From NCBI RefSeq assembly GCF_910592395.1, contig NC_088315.1, forward strand, positions 4,902,501 to 4,966,500: a DNA stretch of 64,000 nucleotides, in the 5' to 3' direction. This document shows, one piece after another, positions 11,101 through 22,959 of this stretch. The stretch's first letter is position 1. Each line of letters begins with the position of its first letter. The notes beneath the pieces were generated by a model. It saw nothing but the letters and a program-made list of their open reading frames with translations, made no database searches and was not told the origin of the DNA. This DNA comes from Lineus longissimus. Its lineage: Eukaryota > Nemertea > Pilidiophora > Heteronemertea > Lineidae. Position numbers and translations under genes: made by a program.

Positions 11101-12290
11101 GCTAAGCACTGAGGTTGTAAAGTTTATTTCAACATAAGCAAACCAGATTTTCGTAGACATCAATGTACATTAACATACACCAATGCATACGCTGTCATTC
11201 CCAACTTATGTTGAAGCTCTCCGTCAGAAGGATGAGAATCGGGCTCGTCGAACTGGAAACTGATAACAGGATTGAAGACCATTGGTGGTTGGAAAATGTT
11301 CATGAGAATGGTTTCCAGGGGAAATAATGTCATGGGGTTCTGGTGAAAGATGGTGTCATTATTGTATGGTTAACCCATTGAACCAGTGTGACAGACACTT
11401 GCCGTGATTATAGAAGTATATGAGAGTGGATAAGGTTCTTTGCCTTCGCTGAGCGTAATGCTGCAACATTCATCTATCGGCAGCTATTCTGCGTTTTAAA
11501 GGATCTTGCTGAGGGATGGTGGTATCGCCTCATAATTTCTCGAAGAACCAACCTAACGGTTTAGGTTGATTTCTCTTAGCTATGAAGAACAAAGATATCA
11601 CCAGAAATATGAGAGATAGTTCTTCTCACTCACTATTTTGATGGATGAGGGAAATGATGCCCAGAAAACCGGATCTGACTAACCAAGCCAGATAAAATCA
11701 AAGCCTGCCACAATAAAGAGATAGTTGATTACTCCAAGTGATTCCTCCTGCTCGATTGGTAATCACATTCACCACACTTTCTACTTGAGAAATCATTTGG
11801 AAGTTGCACCAAAATATACAGGTCAACCGGTTCAATCTACTTACCATAGCTTCACACAACCTAGTATGATGTTGAATCATATGGGTTTTTACAGCATATT
11901 TGTAGGCTTGACGTTGAGGCGTGAATTCCTCTCTGACACGAGTCAGGAGGGCTAATCTTCAAAGATATCAAAAGAATTCCCTGCCTGTCTAACTTAGCCA
12001 AATCTCCATCATCGGTTTGCCAATGTATACTGTGTTTTCCTCATTCAGATTGTACAGAATGGTGTTAAAATGTTTCTGCAAATGTACGCTGAGACAGACC
12101 TAGTCGTACCTGACTACCGCTTAGCATCTGTTAAAAGGGAATTAGAAAGGGTCAATCTGCAACAGTGAGGCTCAAGGGCCTAATTGAGCAAAGAAGATCT
12201 GTTTAGGTCCCCTGCTAACAAGGCCCAAGGTCCATCAATCCCTTGAACACAAACCTAATCTAGCAGATAGACCCTTCGAACGCTGATCAT
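8120..12290. other. Spacer with scattered short frames and minor repeats
   Basis: Both strands carry overlapping frames of 60-120 codons without motifs. Small features are a 34-bp duplication (TTTTCTTGGTGAAAT at 9437 and TTTTCTGGTGAAAT at 9471), a 13-14 bp near-perfect inverted repeat (TGATATGATTAGC near 10358, its complement near 10461) and a tight hairpin at 11549-11568. The 11.2-12.2 kb part may be decayed element sequence, but no domain could be read. Confidence 0.4.
11549..11568. other. Tight 8-bp hairpin
   Basis: CAACCTAA and TTAGGTTG flank a 4-base CGGT loop. It is not followed by a T run on either strand, so no terminator-like role is implied. Confidence 0.6.
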
Positions 12291-12291
12291 C

Positions 12292-12798
12292 ATGATCAAA
12301 GTTTGCTTATTGCCAATTCTTTCCTCCGGTGAATTTCGCTGTTGGTGCACCACGTGGTTGCTTCCAGAGTTATGGTTTCATACCTTGGTTGTTAGCACCT
12401 CTTGCGTAAATTGCAATGCAACAACAAATATGTTTTCTAGAATCCTGTTTACTCATCACCAGCCAGATACAAAAGTGGTAAACAAGGTTTGTAAGACGAA
12501 TCGCCCGAATATATTTGATTTCTATTTTTCAATGCCAGTATTAGACACCTCGTTAAGGTTCTTCTTTACGACAACTACAATGTACATAAGCTGCATAGGA
12601 ACGCATCCTACAAAACCTCTGCCGACTTTATTTATTGCTGGCCTCATGCGGGCTCACCAGGGTCGAGGTCACGCAAATGCAGAAAGCGACATACGGAATG
12701 TTGGCGACCCGTTTGATATTTCCGCCATACTAGACAACCTGGTCAAGCTGAAACGCACCAGCAGGAAGGCGACATGGCATTTAAGCCCATCAGTTTAG
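12292..12798 (+). CDS. Unrecognised 168-residue ORF, 3' third coding-like
   Basis: This ATG-led plus ORF has two different halves. Residues 1-120 are cysteine-, threonine- and phenylalanine-rich with AT-rich codons. From about 12661 the codons become GC-rich and the sequence (DPFDISAILDNLVKLKRTSRK) looks like a soluble helix and basic tail. A CTCATGCGGGCTCACCAG at 12643-12660 could be a splice acceptor, so the real unit may be a terminal exon at 12661-12798 rather than the whole ORF. No family is recognised, and an ORF of this length is near the chance limit. Confidence 0.27.
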   Translation: MIKVCLLPILSSGEFRCWCTTWLLPELWFHTLVVSTSCVNCNATTNMFSRILFTHHQPDTKVVNKVCKTNRPNIFDFYFSMPVLDTSLRFFFTTTTMYISCIGTHPTKPLPTLFIAGLMRAHQGRGHANAESDIRNVGDPFDISAILDNLVKLKRTSRKATWHLSPSV

Positions 12799-12799
12799 G

Positions 12800-15700
12800 G
12801 TCCTGCGTCCAAAGAAAGCTTTTCCACTGCATTTCCCTCATCCGCACCTTCTTTTGTGGAGATTTACAATTCCGGTCACGACCGCAAGGCGGCGCTTAAC
12901 TACCAAAACCCTCCAAGTGCTAATTAGTTTGGCGGTACCTTTAATCAGTACGATTTCGCTAAAATTAGAAAAGTATCTCACGATTGGGAACCGAGACAAG
13001 ATGCTGTTGTATGGTGTTTTCTACCCTCTAATTTACTTTCCCATGCAATAGACGGCATATTTCTGTGTCGTCTGTGCCATTTTGTCACGTTTTCTTCCCC
13101 AAATGACGCCAGATAGAGAAGCCCAAGGTGGAGCTCAGAGCATGTGATCGGATTTAACGCATATTTGGGCTAAAGAATATTTCTGTGGCATCTATTTCCC
13201 TGTGTGCATGCCAGCTGTACCATGTGTTGATTTTATGAGAATTCTTTGCATGGCAAATGTTTGGATTGAAATGTTTGAAATCGCCGTAGTGATAGGCAAC
13301 ATCAATATCACAACGGGTGTCTCTGCATCGCACATGATGAGTTTTATTGACAATGAGAGGTGAAAATGCATGTGTACCTGTAACATCATGTAGGTAAGAA
13401 CATATAAGATAAGATAATATAAGAGGCGTCAATATAGAATGGTCATTAATTGCATCTTTCATAATTTATTCATCACTATTCCTGAAATATTAGCAACGTA
13501 CACTTCTGCTTCTAGATAGAGTAGTCTGGTGTGTGATTGGTGTTGCCTGGTTCATATCTAAAAAAGACAGAGATTTTATAAGGAAGTGTTATTTCTGTTC
13601 TTCTGAGTTATGTTAAGTTATGAGATTTCAAAAAAGGGATTTCATGACTATGATTGAAAACTGCTTCATGTCTCTGGCACGCTGTCCGCTTTCCTATAGA
13701 TGCCAAGCGATGATAATGCATTTTTTATTCGAAAAGTAAAGAACGACCTTTATTCCTGTTCAATGCACAAAAATAATCATCACGTTGTCACGAAATGCTT
13801 TAGAAAATTTCAGAATAAAGACAGTTTTCTTAAAAGAGTGATCCACCATTTTTTATAACGCTAATGAATACGGTCATGAAGTCACAAAAGACGATCGCGT
13901 TTTTTTCACCAAATGATAAGGTTGACGCAAAAATCGACCAGTTAAACTGTAATTAAAATCCAAGACGAACAGAGGATTAAGAACGGGAAACAGAAGGGGT
14001 CTTAACCTTATCAAGATCAGTATTGCGGATGTCAGCAGTTGGCGGAAAGGGCGTAGTTGACAATCAGAGGGTTCCTCTTAGAGCGGAGGAGACTGATTGA
14101 CGGGTCACGTACCGGCGGAAAAGCGTAGGAGGCACTTTCCGTCTTGGCTAAATTAACTTTCCTCTGTGGAAAACTGTTCACTTTAGCGGAGTCAAGATTC
14201 TGAATGGCACGCAGTGACCATTATCTATTTATCTATTGAGTTTGTAAAGTTCGGGTTCAAGGATTTTTGTACAATATCGTAATACACGATGTGCAACGCT
14301 TATTTGAAAAGAGGTGTTTTGGCCTTTTTTCGCCTGTCATATTACATGTACATGTATAGTCTTGCTAAATTTCGGATTCCTGAGGAATACTATCTTTTTT
14401 TCATCATTTCATCCACACATCGGACCAGTTGGTCACTGACACAGATCGTCTGTCGTCCACAGAGACACGCTAACCTGGCATTAGCAAAGAGGCCCCATTC
14501 ATACATCACTAATGACGGTGACTTCAGAATAATACCAAACCCTGCCAAATATCACTGGCACGCACGGTACACATGGAATTAAACATGTTTCAAAAACGCA
14601 ACACGCGCGCAACAAAACCAACATGGTTGCTGAAGTGGGTGTCTCGTGATGGCAAGTTTACTCTGAATTAATTTGATGTATCCTATGCAAACTGCTGCTA
14701 TTAGCAATAGCTTTATACCGATCTCAACAAGGTGGTGTCGGTATTCGAGTGTCCCCGCGCGCCATTGGAAAATGATCCCGTTACAATGGGACCTTAATGA
14801 TACAGTTTTTAATTAAAATAATTACCTCTTGCGCGGTGGACACTGGGTATTAAGAGGGGATAGTGACAAGACAATCAGCGTATGGAAAAAGGTTTAATTA
14901 TTGATTGGGAAGGCAAATTGTAAGCTTGGGCGCGATTTATCTTAAATTAATGATACCAACTGTTATTATAGCATGATTAATATGCTCTTTACGGTAGTAC
15001 CGTCTTGGGCCGTGATTACCCTATTGTTCTGAGGCTGAGCACCCCGGTACCTGAGATGAAGGGGCTTCCCAACATCTCAAGTGTCTCCAAATCATTTCTA
15101 ATAACTCCGTCTTCCGATTGGATCGCCGGTGTTTTTATCCAAAGGAAAGTGGAGGATGCCGTCTGCAACGACATGCGCGCGCACCTGAAGTGTTATTGTT
15201 GCGACTCGTTTACAACTGTCGTGATCTTGTTTTCGCATTGAGATGTGCACAAAACATCAGCGTGACGCAAAGACTTATCGCGAAGAAAGATAATTATTGT
15301 AGGCTGCATCAGTTTATTTAATTTGATTAATAGATTGATGCAAGCTGCTTAGATCTAGGATTAAGAATGCATCTGTGTCGTTATTTTGTCTTAACTCGTG
15401 TATTGACAATAGAAATAAAATAGTCCACATGTAGAGAAACGTGCATATACTGGTGTATAGCAGATGACAGTACATGTATTTACATTGACATGATTGATAC
15501 TTGAACACCAGGATATTCATTTGAAATGTCAGTAAATTTGGTAGAATTTTTTTCTTAGATGAAACCTTTCGAGTTGATGTACATGTAACTTCATACCATG
15601 ACATCCGTGTTACCGTAATCAAATTTCTGGTACAAAAGGACTACAATATAACACCAAAAAGATGTTCGTAATCCACTGAAATTATTCTGACCAAACTAAG

Positions 15701-15955
15701 ATCTACGCTGGTTTTTCTCGAGGCAAATATCAGTTTTGAATGGCTAGCCAAGCAGCTCTGACAGAGAGATTCTCAAGAACAGATTGTGCGACTGACACAG
15801 CCATCACGGCGGGTCGCAGAAATATGGACCAAATCTACGCGATTACGAGTCCATCAAATATTTATAATGATTACTAAGGGAATTTATAAGACTGATATTT
15901 ACGCTCAGATGATCTCATTTAATGCGACTTGACAATACGAACGGGAGTCTGGGCT
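12800..15955. other. Spacer, possible regulatory AT-rich blocks
   Basis: No convincing gene. 14.75-15.0 kb holds several TTAATTA, TAATTAAA and ATTAATG cores suited to homeodomain proteins, next to an unremarkable 78-codon plus frame at 15005-15241. 13.98-14.15 kb is GC-richer without a good ORF. Nothing here is diagnostic. Confidence 0.35.
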
Positions 15956-15958
15956 ATA

Positions 15959-16057
15959 ATGGCGCGGAGACTCAATGGTGCTGAGGCGATCGTATCAGTA
16001 CTATTGACTTGGGCTCGCCTCGGAAGTGAGGAAAAGACATACCCTGACGGGGTTTGA
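15959..16057 (+). CDS. Candidate short first exon
   Basis: An ATGGCG start opens a 32-codon frame beginning MARRLNGAEAIVSVLLTWAR, a basic start followed by a hydrophobic stretch resembling a signal or membrane anchor. A donor-like GAA|GTGAGG sits at 16026, after about 22 codons. Codons are GC-richer than the flanks. No domain is recognised; start and donor are each common enough to occur by chance. Confidence 0.22.
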   Translation: MARRLNGAEAIVSVLLTWARLGSEEKTYPDGV

Positions 16058-16059
16058 GG

Positions 16060-19000
16060 AAGACTGCCACTGTTCTAGTGCTTCAATTAGCATATAATAA
16101 CCAATGAATAACCTGGTTCAGGAAATGCGAAAAAGTTAGATTCAGCACTATCGGAGTTTTCCGCTTGGTTACTTGAAGCAGTGGATTGCGCAACTGTTAA
16201 CAGATTTCGTTGTGATAAATCACCGCTTCCTCAACGCCCGTGGCACTGCTGGGGCACGAAGCAGTATTATGATTCCGAAAATCGAAGATTTGAGATAAGA
16301 TATAGACTAAGAGGGAAAATGGTCGATTACTGTCGGGTTAGAGGTTCTACTTTCCTCCAATATACGACTTCGGTCTGGTGAGCTGCCGTAAATTGACGAT
16401 AGTCTTGACGATATTCACCTTCCGGCTGTGTGGGATAGAATTATCTGTTAGGGTGAATGGGTAAAGTGCATATTTTGCTAAAATGTGGTTGAAAGTTCTA
16501 CCAAATTGAAAAGATGAGAGAACAACTATAACTACTAACATATAACTCCTGTCAAACTGACACATTACAAACTCGTTAAAAAAACCTTCCAGAGCGCTTT
16601 GTCCACAGCACGTCCATTTCAATTCCCATTTGCAGCCATCTTGGTTTTCAAATACATGATTGACGCATATCATACACTACGCTACTGTCTATTGACGGAG
16701 GCGCCTGTACCATGCATATCTTCCCCTATCATGCGCTTTCGTTCACTTGACTTGCCGAAACTGATATATAGCCACAGAAGTGTTGATGCGTTATGCTTCG
16801 GATAAATATTGATGCTGTTTTAGTTCGCGGCCAATAAGCAATTTGAAATAAACCGTAACGAAATAAGCATAAACAATTTTCCGCCTAATTCCGTTCTGTG
16901 GTTTCTGCGATTCCGCTGAATTTGGTTCCAGAATTATTTAGTGTTTATCTTATTCTAGTCTAGTGCTAGTCGGATCTTCTCCCATGTGAAATCAAGAGGA
17001 TGAAAACCACCATGCTTTAGTGAAATCATATACGGCAGACCAAATCATATGATGGTTCATTATTTTGCGGATTTGCGCAAATTGGTCCCCGCGTGCACAC
17101 GTTTAATTGCGCTGAAACTATCTGTATGGGCCCACGCCGCGGTGCAAATGGACCATGCATGAGGCAGTGGCGGGGGCGCTGTAGCAACGAAAAGATGCTA
17201 TTTGTTTTGTGCTTGGTATTTTATGCTACAGCACACCTAACCCATCCGAGCGACATCCTTTACATTTCACCAACCATGAACCGTGAATCATTCCCAGTTC
17301 TCCCAGGTGAGCTATGGTGTTGATACATAATAACCAATTGTTTAGAGACGAATTGAGAAAATTCTGAAAATCCATGAAAATTCGCTTGAGCGTAATGAAA
17401 GGACTTCTCAAGATCTATCCATTCTTTCTAAATTGTCCACGTTTTTATCTCACATGCCACCCAAGAGGATAAGGGTTTTCAATCCGCTGAAGCGGGTTTC
17501 CCGACTTGGCAATAACAAAGCCCCCGCCCATCTCAGAGTTCCGCTGACCACAACCCAGAAAATATCCACTCAGTTTTTGACGTGCGTGCAAAAGGAGATG
17601 CGCACAGCCGAGTGGAGACTTTGTCTTCAAGCATGGCGTTAAAACGATATTATATGCCTGGTTACACCCATCTGATACTTAGACGATCACGAGGAACTGC
17701 AGGAGTAGTCTCCATCTACTCTGAAGCCCTTTGTGAAAGCGCCACGATTATCCGGGGAAAATCGGCCGTGAAACCTAGAACCCTCTGCGGAACAATCGTC
17801 AAAAAGCGTGATGGAGCTCCGCGGAAGAAGCACGGACAAAGCTCCCTGACGGTCTATTTGTCACTCAGTGATGGACCTAGGGTCGGATCCGAATCGATTT
17901 TCCCGTCAATTTCGCAAAATGCGTGATTTAACTTTGCCAGGGTCTACTGAACCGCGGCCACTTGTTTCGCTACGTCTAATCTCCGTAAGAACAAAGTGAG
18001 CGCGTCTGTAACAAGTATCACTCGCCGGATCACTCCGTGACAAGAGGTTGTGCGGGATATCAGCAGGCGGATTTGAGTACCATCATTGCACATGACGCTT
18101 TGAGTACCTTGCACGTAATGCTGTGTAATTGTCCTATATTTGCGGAGAACATCTCATAAAGTATGATCATCAGCAATTTGTGTTCTGTTCAAGACGAAAT
18201 ACACCAAATACTGCAGTGTGTGTATACAGTATAGTTTAGTCAAGAATTCTGAGTTTTAGGTCATCCATTCTAGATTTGACTTAACCTTCGAAACCGAAGG
18301 GATGTACCGAATCTGTAAAAGATGCAGGGCGGTCGCATAGTTCTTTCAAGTAGCCCGGGACTGGTTAATCCTAAACCCGCGGTGCAATATCAGCGTCTTA
18401 ATCGTCGCGGAAGGTTCTCAAGCACGGAGTGTGTGCATACGCCACAAACCGGAAGATAATGCGCAGACAAAGTAGCTCCATTTCGCGGTTTGTCGGTTCC
18501 TGTTAGATGGGGTGAAAAATCCTTTGGCGGAGCCAGCTGTACTTTAACACGAAGCCAATGTGCCCTGGGGGTCGGAACCCTTTGAGGGGTCTTCATCGGC
18601 ATATTATTATAATTTTACTTTTGTACCAATGGCGTTTGAATTTTATATTGTTGTACCGGGCGTAAACGAGCGTTTAACTGACCATTCGTCGTGTAGAGAT
18701 CCTTGCAGAGCAGTCGCAGAATCTTTCGGCACGTTGGCCCTTCGTTCACGGTAGGTCAAATCCCTGTTAGAGACGCATCTTTGGTTCTTTTTAGGATATT
18801 TAGTCATATATGTGATGTATTTAGTGCCAGTTGTTTCAGGTGTAGGACTTTACAGGTGGTCTGTAGCCAAGAAGAGGATTCCATTGAACGAAACAAGAGA
18901 AGTCCCCCTCTTGCTATATCGCTGCCATGATATCAGTTCTTTGCATCACACTTTACCATCTGCTACCGTCCTTCGTCTATCTATGTTTTTTTTGTGGTTT

Positions 19001-21080
19001 ACAGCTTTACAACCAACAAGCTGAAGCCATCCTTTGCTCACATTTTGAATGAGGCAGTGCAATCTCGACTGAGAATATCCCGTATCTTGCTCAGGCGCAA
19101 CGGAGACAACCCTAGACATATCTTCAAACACACCACCGTTAAAACGGTCTGTGTGTCTATCAACTCGCCGCCCATATCAACCTAATGTCTCTAATCTGGG
19201 GAGTACTTTGGCGGAAACCACTCGAAAACATCGTTCACAGTAGCGATCATAGTTTTAAATGTTACACCAGGGATGGTCCTCTCTCCCTAGATAGCTAGTT
19301 AGTACTAAGTCGTAACAGAACAAGCCATTTCATTATGACGCATTAGTTAAGTCAATCGGAAGACATCCTTTACACGCTGTTTCAAATTGGGTATTGGTCT
19401 ATGAGAAAATTGATTGGTGAATTAGTTTTTGCTATGTCATCACTTTGCTTGGTCAAAAGATATTGATAACATACGTTCTGCTTCTTTTTACTTTATTCTG
19501 TCTTAAACTACAGCCTCGTCAACATTTGCTGTATATGTGTAGATCGGCGTTATGTCATGCATTTCGCCGCTTGATTCCACGTATACATGTTGGTAAATTT
19601 GTATCACACAATGGAAAACGGTGTTTCAACCAACTATGAAAATTGTCGGAATTCTGGAAAATGTACGGATGTTCAACAAATTAAGTATCAGAATTAAGAA
19701 ACCATAGGAAAATACGGGAACCCTCGTGGCGGGTGTCTCCTGCTTTTATGATGGGGAAATGCTAAATTTAGTGCTGTTAGTAGCTCATTCGACCATGCTT
19801 TTCCACTTCCGGTTTTGCACTGCAACTTTCAATATTTCAATCGCACTTAAAAGAAACGAATTGGTCGGATCGGAACAGGCCATACTCCCAGCATTCTGTC
19901 GCGTCGCTCTAAAACGCTTTAATCTAATATAACATTATAGATAGTTAACAGTGACGGATGTGTCCAAACTAACAAAGCGAAAGATCCACTGTAGTTAATG
20001 CTCTAAGAAGCATTTGAGCGTGTAATACATTTATACATGCAAACAGTAGCACCCTTTGATTGTTTGAACTGTACATTTCACCTAGAGTTGCTTATACATT
20101 TAAACACAGGCATATTCGTACTGCACCATTGTTTAAACTCAATTTGAATTGGAATGGAATTTGCGTGCACGAACACACTGTTAGAAATGCACTCGACCTA
20201 ACGCAGATACACAGCAAACGCATAGAAACGTCAGATGAAATGCATTTTACCTGTGTATACGACGACTCGCAAACTCAACATGTCCACAGATAAAGAACAA
20301 GTGCTTGTATATCAATGTGATTTATTAATCTATAGCGTTAGTCCGTGGTTTTGCATGTCTACTGGTTAATTTGCTCTCATTTTGAATCTGAATCTGTATA
20401 CATGCACCCTCATCAGACACTGGATATGTGAATTGCATTGACCTCAAGCCTTCGTAGAGAAAATTTACGATGTTAAGGTTTCATCTTTTTGTTTCTGAAT
20501 CGACGTTTCGCTGTTCCTGATTTGAAGCCATGCACTGAGTGAAAGTTCTGACCATTAATATTTTGAATCACTGATATATCATATTGGACAACCACTCGTC
20601 CTGCGGTGTGCAATCGAGCATTGCAATGGGAAGGATCTTAAAGAGAAGACAGCAAGGTGGCGGTAAAGAGATGTATATTACAATCGCCCAACAATGTTTA
20701 TAGACCTACTAATGTCCTAGTCGGCGCTCAGCTCTCGACTCATATTTCAAGCGATGCACTTCAAGACAACTCTGGTCGAGTCATCATTCTAGCTCCCTTA
20801 ACGTAGCAAACGCGATTACATATACAAAATGCACTTTTGAAAACCACTCAACCTCCGTTGTAAATTTCGTACAAAAACTATGTAAAAAGCATCACATGTC
20901 AATCAGGCCAGTTTTGAGTCAATTTATCTCCAAAGCAATTGACACTGAGCCGGATTAGAAAAAAACTTTCAAGATGGTTTTGTCATTTAATGCAGAATCG
21001 ATTGGAATCGTGTCTAAATCATCTTAAAGCGTGCCGCAAGGCGGACGCCAGATCATGGATTAAAAATTGTTTAAGTTGAC
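16060..21080. other. Spacer with short ORFs
   Basis: The longest frames are 114 codons (17582-17926, plus) and 108 codons (16347-16673, minus). Neither shows a domain or good splice context. A GCCATCTTGG at 16635 is a YY1-type site on the minus strand. 18.33-18.6 kb is GC-rich and holds TAATCC and CCGGAAG cores but no clear gene. Confidence 0.35.
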
Positions 21081-21083
21081 AAA

Positions 21084-21092
21084 ATGGCGTCG
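21084..21092 (+). CDS. Possible tiny first coding exon, Met-Ala-Ser
   Basis: AAAATGGCGTCG runs directly into GTGAGTAGG, a near-consensus splice donor at 21093. Such three-codon first exons are known in animal genes. There is no support for downstream exons in the window, so this is a motif match only. Confidence 0.2.
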
Positions 21093-21170
21093 GTGAGTAG
21101 GCAAAGTTTTTGTCCATTTCATTTCAACTTCATTTTAGCAATGAGCATTCCTTGATATTTATTTGCTTAC

Positions 21171-21290
21171 AACGCTTTGTTTGGGAAATGGATATCTCGA
21201 GTCGGTTTTAAATGCAGGTATTGCATGGATATCTATGCCAAACAAAAAACAGTTATTACGACTCTCGTACGTAAGTTGAACTCCGGCCAT
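21171..21290 (-). CDS. Candidate first coding exon, 40 codons
   Basis: On the minus strand an AAAATGGCC start at 21290 opens exactly 40 codons (beginning MAGVQLTYESRNNC) to a donor-like GTT|GTAAGC at 21170. Upstream on this strand are a CGGAAG ETS-type core and a TTATAATT. The peptide is balanced in composition with no recognised motif. It faces the plus-strand start at 21084, about 200 bases away; at most one of the two is likely to be real. Confidence 0.22.
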
Positions 21291-21299
21291 TTTAAATCT

Positions 21300-22380
21300 A
21301 TCTCGTCTTCCGTAAATTATAAAAAAATCACCTGGAACAACGGTACTCGGTTTTGAAATGTACTAAATGGTTCATATTCTGCTATGTTTTGTAGTGGTAA
21401 CTCCGACGTAGAATGACAAATGAAAGGGGTGGCCCCGCAAAAAAGATATTATCGGTGTCTGGAGACCCTGTTATACGATACTTATGTTGGTGATAAATGT
21501 AGAACGGGAAGCTGAATACGAGGGGTATCACTTCAAGATATACACAAGGGGCAAGGAAGAAGAAATCAATTAGGGCACACAAAGAATACTAAACCTGGAA
21601 ATCATGATTTTAGATATCAATATCAGAACAAAATCTATACGAGTGGCGCCAAGGCGTTGTCCAACAATGGATCAGTTATGGTTAACTCCGTGTGGAATCG
21701 AGTGAGATTTCTGCAAAACATTTAACGTTTTGTGACGGAATCCAGGGGGATTTATGACTTAACCTCTATGTTCTGCATTGCAAATGTATTGATTGGCGCT
21801 TTTATTAAAAACCAAGAGGGAATATCTGAGTATTGCAAGTGTCGTAAATTGTTATGTCCGAAAATAGCGTCATTCTGAATTTGAAAGCCCATAAGGTTTG
21901 TCCGACAATAGAACAATCATTGTTTTAATTTATTGAGGGCATCCAAAGGGAATTGTTATGCGGTTCTCCTGTTATGGTTTCTTGATAGTGCTCCCAAGGT
22001 AGCTGTTCGACCAATGCGTCTCTTGTAGCCGGCAGACTCCTGCAAGACAACGAACGCACAGCCCGGGCGGTTGGTCTCGTCGTTTGTCATTCTCTACTCA
22101 CGTTCGTCCCTCCCCTGCGTCCCTTAGCGATGACAGTGATAATAGCAGCCATTCTTTCCAACAGATTGATACCAGGACTGCACCTTGGAGTATTGGATAG
22201 ATAAGGTGTATCTCTGCCAGTAAAATTAACAACTGGCAGAACAGTAATATACTAGTAGTCAGAGATTAGCAATTTATGCTGTAGTGCACGTAAAGCAAAA
22301 AGAAATCGCATTTGAAGCCAATTTCACACGGTGTATATTACTCCCTTTTTATTAATTGACGGATTTTATAATTGTTTTGT
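21300..22380. other. Spacer
   Basis: No supported ORF. A GC-richer segment at 22000-22150 has no open frame longer than about 40 codons. Confidence 0.45.
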
Positions 22381-22384
22381 AATT

Positions 22385-22950
22385 CAAATAAGCAACAAAA
22401 AAATCGTCGTTGGCATGGTCATTCTTACTTTTAATTTATTTTTGGCGGCTTGGGAGGTATCTTTGATCTTATGCACGCCAACAACTAACTTGGTCAAAAA
22501 AGAAGCACTTGTAAAAAATGAACTGCGGGTGATATCATACACTGCCCAAGGAGTAGCTGGTATTGGTGATTATTTTTGGTGTCGTTCTATTTGCCAATGA
22601 AAAGTCAACTTCCAAAAAATAAGTCTTTTCACAATAAAAAAATAACTGCTGTTCTTGCAATATGGGAAGTTAGCGTGGCTATTCTTACCTTTCGTTTCTT
22701 TGAGGCGGCTTAGGAAATATCTTTGATGTTATGTACGCCACAGAAAAACATCTGACTCAGTCAAAAAAGAAACACTTTTAAAAAGTAGACTGCTGTCCTG
22801 GTAATATAAATATCATACACTGTGCAAGGAGTGACTGGTATTGGGGGTTGTTTTTGATATCGTCTTATTTGCCTTTTGAATGTCAACCTCCAAAAAAAAT
22901 AAGTCTTTTCATAATAAAAAAATTAACTGCTGTTCTTGCAATATCATTTA
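22385..22950. repeat. Tandem duplication, unit about 260-280 bp
   Basis: ATTCTTAC followed by GGCGGCTTxGGAxxTATCTTTGAT begins at 22421 and again at 22681. CATACACTG followed by GGTATTGG, and AAGTCTTTTC followed by CTGCTGTTCTTGCAATAT, recur at 22621 and 22901 in the same order. Two full copies plus a partial third flank are visible, differing by substitutions and indels. An 89-codon frame in copy 1 is interrupted in copy 2, so the unit is not conserved coding sequence. Confidence 0.85.
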
Positions 22951-22959
22951 CACTATACC

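Noticed and set aside
11549-11568. Rho-independent terminator
   Set aside because: There is no U run after the stem and the sequence is not bacterial.
11200-12290. Possible retrotransposon on the minus strand
   Set aside because: Translation in all minus frames is broken every few tens of codons and no reverse transcriptase or integrase motif could be read.
14250-14290. GGTTCAAGGATT resembling a tRNA T-arm
   Set aside because: No matching acceptor stem, D-arm or anticodon arm at the right spacing; similar GATTCGAA(A)C matches at 1715 and 57340 also fail.
16347-16673. 108-codon minus ORF with YY1-type site nearby
   Set aside because: The ATGGC start at the site gives only six codons in its own frame; the longer ORF uses a different frame.
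22331-22600. 89-codon hydrophobic ORF
   Set aside because: It lies inside the tandem duplication and is broken by stops in the second copy, so it is not under coding constraint.
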